In this document: positions 44,434 through 50,091 of the stretch, one piece after another
How the letters are laid out: every line of letters starts with the position of its first letter
Numbering within the stretch: the first letter of the stretch is position 1
NCBI GenBank assembly: GCA_021803085.1
Contig: JAJZMD010000036.1
Coordinates: 1-50,091, forward strand
Direction of reading: 5' to 3'
DNA length: 50,091 bases
From: Actinomycetes bacterium
GTDB taxonomy: Bacteria > Actinomycetota > Acidimicrobiia > Acidimicrobiales > RAAP-2
Position numbers and translations under genes: made by a program
Notes under the pieces: generated by a model
Databases searched by the model: none
What the model was told of the DNA's origin: nothing
Seen by the model: only the letters and a program-made list of their open reading frames with translations

Positions 44434-45066
44434 TCATCGCGACGTGTCAGGGAGGGCCAAGACGCGCTCGAACCGCACCACCCTTCGACCGGGGTTCACG
44501 TACGCGTACGGAGCGTCCGTAGGCAACCGCAGGTGGTCTCCCGCCCTGAGGACATGCCGCCCGCCACCGACCTCCACCACGAGGCGCCCAGCATGGACGA
44601 GAAGGAGCTCTTCGCTCCCGGGGGGATCTGCCTCAGCGTCGTAGCGCGCACCTCCGACGAGCTCCCACCGCCAGAATTCCACCACCCGTGCTCCAGAGCG
44701 AGAGTCCAGGAGGTGCGCGGTGCTGCCTGCGCCGTCCTCCCAGGTCGGTGCGACCGCATGGATCGTCTCTGGGACCAGCGAAGGAACTGGGCGGACAGCT
44801 GCCAACGTCGCGAAGTCGAGCCCGAGCGCGCGGGCGAGCTTGTCGAGGGTCCCGATGCTCGCGTTCGTCTCCCCTGCCTCGAGCATCGTGATCATCCTCC
44901 GGCTGACGCCGGATCGAGTGCTCAGCTCGTCGAGAGTGAGGTGCTGGTCGAGCCGGTGCGCCCTCACCCTGGAGCCGATCGCTTGGAACAGGCGGCCCTC
45001 CGGCAGCTGGTCGCGGTCTAGCGATCGACCGTGCTCCCTCCCGTGCTGCCCGCGTCGGGACCGCAT
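44434..45066 (-). CDS. XRE-family regulator with C-terminal cupin
   Basis: A 210-aa protein. An N-terminal XRE helix-turn-helix (IGSRVRAHRLDQHLTLDELSTRSGVSRRMITMLEAGETNASIGTLDKLARALGL) is followed by a cupin_2 sensor domain (SEELLLVHAGRLVVEVGGGRHVLRAGDHLRLPTDAPYAYVN). Such SutR/PuuR-like proteins sense small molecules and repress neighbouring transport genes. The gene diverges from a DMT transporter, with two TGCA-N6-TGCA repeats just upstream of its ATG at 45066. Upstream TTG 45075 is in frame but would overlap the operator. Confidence 0.9.
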   Translation of the reverse strand: MRSRRGQHGREHGRSLDRDQLPEGRLFQAIGSRVRAHRLDQHLTLDELSTRSGVSRRMITMLEAGETNASIGTLDKLARALGLDFATLAAVRPVPSLVPETIHAVAPTWEDGAGSTAHLLDSRSGARVVEFWRWELVGGARYDAEADPPGSEELLLVHAGRLVVEVGGGRHVLRAGDHLRLPTDAPYAYVNPGRRVVRFERVLALPDTSR

Positions 45067-45070
45067 GTGG

Positions 45071-45099
45071 TGCAATATACTGCATTGCAGAATACTGCA
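45071..45099. promoter_or_regulatory. Tandem operator of the XRE-cupin regulator
   Basis: TGCAATATACTGCA (45071-45084) and TGCAGAATACTGCA (45086-45099) are two copies of a near-palindromic TGCA-N6-TGCA site, 15 bases apart. They lie in the short divergent spacer just upstream of the regulator gene. The AT-rich cores are exceptional here and probably also overlap promoters. Confidence 0.75.
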
Positions 45100-45150
45100 C
45101 TACACCCGGGTGGGTGCCGGTCCGTGGGCTCGAGACTTGGAGGAGGGAAG

Positions 45151-46179
45151 GTGGTAAACGAACTGCGCCGGCGGCCGAGGCTCGTTGCCGCCCTGCTCCT
45201 CCTTCTCGCCTCCGCCATCTGGGGCTCGACCTTCGTGGTCGTGAAGCAGGCGATCACGGAGACGTCGGTGCTCGACTTCTTGGCTTGGCGTTTCATCTTC
45301 GCGGGCATTCTGCTCAGTGCCGCGCGTCCCCGGGCGCTCGTGAGACTCGGGCGCCGCGGCTGGCGCAGCGGGGTGCTGCTCGGGCTTGCTCTCGCCGCCG
45401 GCTACCTGACCCAGACGTACGGCCTCAGGTACACGCCTGCTGCGGTGTCGGGGTTCCTCACCGGGCTGCAGGTCGTGTTCACGCCCGTCCTGGGGTGGGC
45501 GCTCCTGCGCAGCAGGCCCAGCGGGTGGACCTGGGCCGCGGTGTTGGCGGCCATCATGGGTCTGGCGGTGCTGACGTTCCGGGGCGTCCCACTCGGGATC
45601 GGGGAGGAGCTGACGGTCGTGTCCGCGGCGCTCTTCGCGCTGCAGATCGTGGGCCTGGAGTGGAGGGCGACCGTGAAAGACGCGTACGGCCTCGCCACGG
45701 TGCAGCTGTTGACCGTCGGAGCGGTGACCCTCGCCGCCGCTGCGCCGAGCGGGGTGCGGGTTCCCTCGACGCCCGACCTCTGGGGCGCCGTGCTGCTGAC
45801 GGCCGTCGCCGCGACCGCCTTCGCGTTCGTTGTTCAGACCTGGGCCCAGTCGCATCTCTCGGCGACCTCGGCGTCGGTGGTGTTCACCACGGAGCCCGTC
45901 TTCGCCGCGCTCTTCGCGTGGGCGGCGGGGGAGCACCTGGGACGGGCCGTCATCGCCGGTGGAGGGCTCGTCGTGCTCGCGATGGTGATCATGGGCGTGA
46001 AAGGCAGGAGACCTGCACCGATCTCGGCCGATGTGCGGGCACGAGCACCCGCACGGGCGACCGCCCTCTCGACACTCGAGGCGGGATCGGTCCGTGAGTC
46101 CGTGCAGATGGACGGCGACTCGGTCGGGGTCGAGCACGTTCTCGACCCCGAACGGCTCTCCAGTGGACTGGCGTTGTAG
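45151..46179 (+). CDS. EamA/DMT-family transporter
   Basis: A 342-aa exporter-type membrane protein with two EamA repeats. The first contains ALLLLLASAIWGSTFVVVKQAI and LDFLAWRFIFAGILLS, the second SASVVFTTEPVFAALFAWAAGEHLGRAVIAGGGLVVLAMVIMG, giving ten predicted helices. The last ~60 residues are hydrophilic and likely cytoplasmic. Start GTG 45151 follows AGGAGGGAAG. It is transcribed divergently from the XRE-cupin gene through the tandem operator, so it is the likely regulated target. The substrate is unknown (amino acids or metabolites are usual). Confidence 0.92.
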   Translation: MVNELRRRPRLVAALLLLLASAIWGSTFVVVKQAITETSVLDFLAWRFIFAGILLSAARPRALVRLGRRGWRSGVLLGLALAAGYLTQTYGLRYTPAAVSGFLTGLQVVFTPVLGWALLRSRPSGWTWAAVLAAIMGLAVLTFRGVPLGIGEELTVVSAALFALQIVGLEWRATVKDAYGLATVQLLTVGAVTLAAAAPSGVRVPSTPDLWGAVLLTAVAATAFAFVVQTWAQSHLSATSASVVFTTEPVFAALFAWAAGEHLGRAVIAGGGLVVLAMVIMGVKGRRPAPISADVRARAPARATALSTLEAGSVRESVQMDGDSVGVEHVLDPERLSSGLAL

Positions 46180-46257
46180 CAAGGTCGGTGTGCTCGCCCA
46201 CGTTGGGGCAGCGGGCAACGCTGGCTGACCGAGAGGAGCTTGGTGCCCCTAGCGATG

Positions 46258-46884
46258 TCAGCTGGCGAGGGGGACCGCGAAGGTTTCGATCAGCCACCGA
46301 GCGACGGCTCTGCCGGCGTCGGAGGCGTGCTTGCCGAGCCCGTGGTCTCCTCCCTCGAGCCAGACATGGCTCACGGGCCCAGGGATCACTTCCGCCGCCT
46401 CCAGAAGCTCTGCAGGAGAGCCGAACGCGTCGTGGCTGCCCGAGACGAAGAGACACGGTACGTCGAGCACCGGAAAGTGGGAGGTGCGGTGTCGCTCCGG
46501 CCGGCCGGGCGGGTGCAGCGGGTAGCTCACCATTGCAAGACCCGCTGAGGGGAGTCCGCCCGCCACGACCTGGGAGCAGATCCTTCCACCCATGGATCTT
46601 CCGCCGAGCACCAGCTCTTCGGTACCCACCCCCAGCCTCTTCGCAACGGCCACCGCCCGGTCGCGGACGCTCGCCTCGAGGACCGCAGGCGCGTCGGGAC
46701 GTCGGCGACCGGCGAGACGGTACGGGAAGTCCATCCTCTCGACCGTGACGCCGGTCACCGCGATGGCATCCGCGAGGGCCGTGAGCGCCGGGCTGCCGGC
46801 GCTCCCTCCGGCACCCGGTGCGATGAGCACGGCTGCGACTCGCCTCCGCTCGTCGGCATGGCTTCGGCGGCGGGTCTGCGCCAC
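46258..46884 (-). CDS. Alpha/beta hydrolase of the TEX30/KANL3 (dienelactone hydrolase-like) type
   Basis: A 208-aa hydrolase. AAVLIAPGAGGSAGSPALTALADAIA is the oxyanion-hole loop, LVLGGRSMGGRICSQV is the nucleophile elbow (Ser in G-R-S-M-G), LFVSGSHDAFGSP has the acid and WLEGGDHGL the His. The family includes small cytosolic esterases of unknown substrate. GTG 46884 is used because the frame upstream has no supported start and runs into the next gene's promoter region. Confidence 0.88.
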   Translation of the reverse strand: MAQTRRRSHADERRRVAAVLIAPGAGGSAGSPALTALADAIAVTGVTVERMDFPYRLAGRRRPDAPAVLEASVRDRAVAVAKRLGVGTEELVLGGRSMGGRICSQVVAGGLPSAGLAMVSYPLHPPGRPERHRTSHFPVLDVPCLFVSGSHDAFGSPAELLEAAEVIPGPVSHVWLEGGDHGLGKHASDAGRAVARWLIETFAVPLAS

Positions 46885-46937
46885 AAGGCGAGGGTAGTGC
46901 GGCAGAAGGAGCTGGGATGGTGCGCGCCACCTCGGAT

Positions 46938-46967
46938 GTGACAAGCGACAGAAATGTGCGCTATGGT
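46938..46967 (+). promoter_or_regulatory. Putative sigma-70-type promoter for the CWB2 gene
   Basis: GTGACA (46938-46943), 18 bases, TATGGT (46962-46967), about 105 bases before the ATG. It is the clearest -35/-10 pair in the window, but it rests on sequence resemblance only. Confidence 0.45.
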
Positions 46968-47072
46968 CGCAACAACCGCTGGGGAGCGCGGCCGCGCAGG
47001 TCCGAGCAGTCATCGGGCCCGCGTACAAGGGGGACGCCTCGTAGGGGAAGCGTCGCAAGACAAGGGGGATTG

Positions 47073-49847
47073 ATGGTACGCCTTCTCGCGCTCCGTCGCG
47101 CCGTAATTCTGGTCGCGCTGTCCGCGGCGGCAGTCGTCGTGCTGCCCGGCAACTTCGTCGACGGGCTGGCTCCGGCCGGTGCGGCAACCGCACCGACGGC
47201 GGCGATCTCGGCGACAGACCCGCTCCCGGTCCCGTCGACGGGCACGGGTGTGACAGCGGGCCCACTCACGATCACGCTGAGTGCCGCATTGTCGCTGACA
47301 TCAGGCGCGACGCTCGCGCTCAACCTCTCGCCGTCATCGGGTACCGGTCACATTGATTGGGATACTTACGATATCTCTCCGCAGACAGTGACCGTATCGA
47401 CAGTGGGTTCCTCTGGATCCGTTCTTGATATGGTGCTCGGCAAGAAGTATGCGAACACCCAAGTCACTATCAAAGTGACGCAAATCAAAGTCTCACCTTC
47501 AAATGCAGCAGGAAATGTTACCGTCAAACCACGGTTGACAGGTGTGACCTTCACACCCCCGACCGTAAGAGACGGCGTGGTCGTGCAGACACCTCCAAAG
47601 GCGCCCACGATCACGCTCACGTCGAGCAGCCAACCCCCATTGAGCACTGGGGAAAGTGCCGGATCTGCTGGGACATGGGCACTGAGCATGTCGGGCGACA
47701 TCACAGCAGGAACCGGTTGGGCCGCCGGCTCGGTGCTGACGATCGCAGTTTCTCCGCCCTCAGGCGTGAACTGTGTGGGAAACGGCTATCTCTACTTCGT
47801 CGGCACGCCAGCAGCGACGGTGCAGACCGGGAGCGGAGTGAGTGCGGCTCCATCTCTCGCGCTGTCTATTGCGAGCGCGGGTACTTGCTCGGCACTGCAG
47901 CCCGATGTGCTGAAGGTGAACTTCGAGAACACTGTCTATTTCGACACGTCCACGCGAACGACGGTGCAGGTCGCGATCACTGGCGTGCATTACTCCGTCG
48001 GATCAACAGCGACGGCAACTGGGACCGGGGGTGTGATCGTAACCGCGGCGTTCTCTGCGACTCCGTCGACCGTGTCCACGGGAAGCGCGTCGAACGCGAT
48101 CATCGAGGTGACACCGACTGCCTCAGGAACACCGACGAGTACACCGACAAAGACAAAGACGAAGACACCGACGAGTACACCGACGAGTACACCGACAAAG
48201 ACACCGACAAAGACACCGACAAAGACGAAGACATCGACTCCACTGACCCTGAAGGCAGACACACCCCCTGTCTCGGTTCCGCCGGATGCCTATGACACCC
48301 AGATCAGCCCGGTGCACATCATCGAGTCGCCAGGGGAGCACGTTCCGGTTGGGTACGTCTGCCTGACGCTCTCGAACGCGACCTTCAACACGACTACGGC
48401 GGCATCGGTGACCGTCTCGGCAGGCAACGGGCTGGCGAGCACGTCGGTCCTCTACCAGGGGGAACTTGGCACAGCCGCGCCGACTGCCGCGTTCCGGGTG
48501 ACACGGGCATCGACGAGCGCAGGTGAGTACACCGTCTCGGGGCTCGCAGTCGATGCCGGCACAAGGCCAGGCCCGAACGCGGTCACCGTCACGCACGGAG
48601 CCAGCGCGTCGTGCGCAGGCGACTCGGTTGTCATCGGGTCGGCGACTGCGTTCACGGTCGTCAGCACACCCGTGAACCGCATCTATGGGGCGACATCCGA
48701 CGCGACGGCAGCCGCGGAGCTGGAGAACCAGTTCAATGCACAGGGCACAGACTGTCCGGGACGACCCGGCGCGCGCCCAGTGGTGCTCGCGACAGACGCT
48801 CACTTCGCCGACGCGCTCACGAGTGCCTATCTGGCCAGCTCGCTCGGCACCGGCGAGCTCCTCACTCCCACCGCCTTCTTGTCGGCCGTGGCCATCAACG
48901 CGATCCGGCTCGAGGGCATCACCGAGGTTTACATCGTCGGTGGGCCGCTCGCGGTGAGCCCCGCGGTGGCCAACGAGCTGGAGTCCACTCTTGCATACAA
49001 TTGCGGTGGTACCACGCTGTTGACATCGAACGGACCCGTGCACATCGAGGTGGTTCGCATCGCCGGCGCCACCGAGTACGACACCGCGCAGTGGGTCGCC
49101 GAGTATCCGGCTGCGAGCAACGTGGGATCGCTGGACGTCGCGGGGGCGTACGTTGGCACCGATCGGACAGGCGGCACCGGCAGGTACAACGACACGTCAG
49201 GGAATGCGTCACGGGCGCCTGGGACGTCATCGACACTTTCGACGGCGATCGTTGCCACCGGTAGCACCTTCCAGGACGCCGAATCCGCGAGCGTGCTGTC
49301 CTTTTCCGACAGGCTCCCGATCTTGCTCACCACCCCCACCGCGTTGTCGCCGCAGGTTGCCTCGGTGATCACCAACCTCGGGATCGAGCAGATCCTGGTC
49401 ATGGGCGGACCGCTCGCAATCACTGACAGGGTCGTGTCGTCCCTCGAGTCACTCGGCGTGTCGGTGCTGCGGATCGGGGGGCAGGATGCAACGGACACCG
49501 CCGTTCAGCTGGCGGATTTCGAGATGGCGTCGAAGTCGGGCCATCTGGGCGCGGGATGGACCGGCAACGGCGCCGTGGCTGTCGCAAGAGGGGACTACTT
49601 CACCGACGGGCTGGCTGGAGCGATCGTGGCCGCGGGCGGTGGGCGGGCACACACGCACCAGCCCGAGCCGCTGCTCCTCTGCGAGAACCCGACGACGGTC
49701 GGGCCGTACCTCTCCGCGTTCCTGTCCGAAGCAGGACGCAACGGGATCGATGGGGACGCGGGTAACCGGGTCACGTCCCTGACCATCTTGGGTGGTCCGC
49801 AGGCGGTGAGCCAATCGGTCGTAACGACAATGACGGGCGATCTGTAG
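47073..49847 (+). CDS. Secreted cell-wall protein with three CWB2 repeats
   Basis: A 924-aa exported protein. The signal peptide is VRLLALRRAVILVALSAAAVVVLPG. Residues ~35-350 are Ser/Thr/Val-rich beta-type sequence, then a Thr/Pro/Lys low-complexity spacer (~347-392). A further beta-domain leads to three cell-wall-binding repeat 2 units from ~530 to the end. Each unit has an N-terminal motif (VRIAGATEYDTA, LRIGGQDATDTA and RIYGATSDATAA), a FADAL/FTDGL-type motif and an IVGG/VMGG/ILGG-PxAVS motif. CWB2 anchors proteins to anionic wall polymers. The N-terminal coding part (47340-47560) is less GC-rich than its surroundings. AAGGGGGATTG precedes ATG 47073. Confidence 0.92.
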   Translation: MVRLLALRRAVILVALSAAAVVVLPGNFVDGLAPAGAATAPTAAISATDPLPVPSTGTGVTAGPLTITLSAALSLTSGATLALNLSPSSGTGHIDWDTYDISPQTVTVSTVGSSGSVLDMVLGKKYANTQVTIKVTQIKVSPSNAAGNVTVKPRLTGVTFTPPTVRDGVVVQTPPKAPTITLTSSSQPPLSTGESAGSAGTWALSMSGDITAGTGWAAGSVLTIAVSPPSGVNCVGNGYLYFVGTPAATVQTGSGVSAAPSLALSIASAGTCSALQPDVLKVNFENTVYFDTSTRTTVQVAITGVHYSVGSTATATGTGGVIVTAAFSATPSTVSTGSASNAIIEVTPTASGTPTSTPTKTKTKTPTSTPTSTPTKTPTKTPTKTKTSTPLTLKADTPPVSVPPDAYDTQISPVHIIESPGEHVPVGYVCLTLSNATFNTTTAASVTVSAGNGLASTSVLYQGELGTAAPTAAFRVTRASTSAGEYTVSGLAVDAGTRPGPNAVTVTHGASASCAGDSVVIGSATAFTVVSTPVNRIYGATSDATAAAELENQFNAQGTDCPGRPGARPVVLATDAHFADALTSAYLASSLGTGELLTPTAFLSAVAINAIRLEGITEVYIVGGPLAVSPAVANELESTLAYNCGGTTLLTSNGPVHIEVVRIAGATEYDTAQWVAEYPAASNVGSLDVAGAYVGTDRTGGTGRYNDTSGNASRAPGTSSTLSTAIVATGSTFQDAESASVLSFSDRLPILLTTPTALSPQVASVITNLGIEQILVMGGPLAITDRVVSSLESLGVSVLRIGGQDATDTAVQLADFEMASKSGHLGAGWTGNGAVAVARGDYFTDGLAGAIVAAGGGRAHTHQPEPLLLCENPTTVGPYLSAFLSEAGRNGIDGDAGNRVTSLTILGGPQAVSQSVVTTMTGDL
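48118..48240 (+). repeat. 6/12-bp tandem repeat coding Thr-Pro/Thr-Lys spacer
   Basis: Alternating ACACCGACAAAG and ACACCGACGAGT units (with shorter ACAAAG and ACGAAG) encode a TP(T/S)TKTKTPT-type linker. The units keep the reading frame, so changes would alter spacer length rather than switch the gene off. Confidence 0.9.
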
Positions 49848-50091
49848 CGAGGCGGTTCAGGTACAGGCGAGCTCTGGACATCCGCTCGCTGGTCGCGAGC
49901 CGGAAGGTGTCATACACCGTGCTCGGTGTCGTGCCTGTGCTCGTTCGGCCGAGCGAACCCTGCAGCTGCTCGCGCCGGGACCAGTTGGCCTCACAACCGC
50001 GTGGTGCCGGCTCTCATTGGCGCGAGAGGACCTCGCGGACGCGTATGCGGCGACCGGTCTGGAGCACGGCCCGTTGGTAGACGGTCCCGGC
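49848..50091. other. Right-edge region, possible 3' end of a minus-strand gene
   Basis: 244 bases after the CWB2 gene. On the minus strand a frame enters from the right edge, reads AGTVYQRAVLQTGRRIRVREVLSRQ and stops at 50014-50016. Its ending and codon use look like a real C-terminus, but only 25 codons are visible. A plus-strand frame (ERTLQLLAPGPVGLTTAW...) open to the edge is an alternative. Neither can be assigned. Confidence 0.3.

Noticed and set aside
48118..48240. Possible CRISPR-like array
   Set aside because: Units are 6-12 bases, contiguous and in frame, with no unique spacers; it is a coding low-complexity spacer.

Overview
The window is about 50 kb of high-GC, gene-dense bacterial DNA carrying the replication-origin neighbourhood of an actinobacterial chromosome. 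The gene order gyrA-gyrB-dciA-recF-dnaN-dnaA | rpmH-rnpA-yidD-yidC-jag-rsmG-parA-parB, followed by cwlM-trxA-trxB, murJ, a DUF6049 gene and pcnA, is the layout I know from Mycobacterium. The ino1-padR-DUF5318-(panB)-rpsF-ssb-rpsR-rplI-dnaB string follows on the same side. In M. tuberculosis that string lies on the other side of dnaA, so the two blocks have been joined here. The actinobacterial assignment is firm. A deep-branching class such as Acidimicrobiia is possible, but I cannot settle it from the sequence.

Layout: (1) 1-8.5 kb is metabolic and accessory: the 3' end of a helix-turn-helix gene, a degenerate phosphoglycerate-kinase paralogue with a glycine-repeat insertion, a small conserved protein, a PLP decarboxylase, an Ntn asparaginase, an acetamidase/formamidase, an HtrA-type membrane protease and a DMT transporter. 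(2) 8.6-17.6 kb, all minus strand, is the replication cluster gyrA to dnaA. The dnaN-dnaA spacer has features of oriC: DnaA-box-like 9-mers, a TAG-triplet run beside one box and a 32-bp perfect palindrome. (3) 17.6-24.6 kb, plus strand, runs rpmH to parB (ribosome, RNase P, membrane insertion, RNA binding, rRNA methylation, segregation). It is interrupted by a minus-strand LAGLIDADG gene and a pair of parS-like repeats. (4) 24.8-32.8 kb, minus strand, covers cell-wall and redox functions (cwlM-like pseudo-amidase, trxA, trxB, small membrane protein, DegV, MurJ, DUF6049). (5) 33-42.6 kb holds pcnA, ino1/padR, DUF5318, panB, then rpsF-ssb-rpsR-rplI and an intein-containing dnaB. (6) 42.6-50 kb is accessory: an orphan OmpR-type response regulator with a coupled small ORF, a DoxX-like membrane protein, a divergent XRE-cupin regulator/DMT transporter pair with tandem operators, a TEX30-like hydrolase and a large secreted CWB2 protein.

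Several features stand out. There are nine short GC-rich tandem arrays, six of them outside or at the ends of folded domains. Ribosomal proteins S18 and S6 carry long extra tails. GyrA and GyrB both have non-canonical residues at quinolone-determining positions. DnaB has a 195-aa mini-intein. The parS sites are unusual and sit beside a homing-endonuclease-like gene. All functional calls rest on motif recognition by eye; no database search was run.
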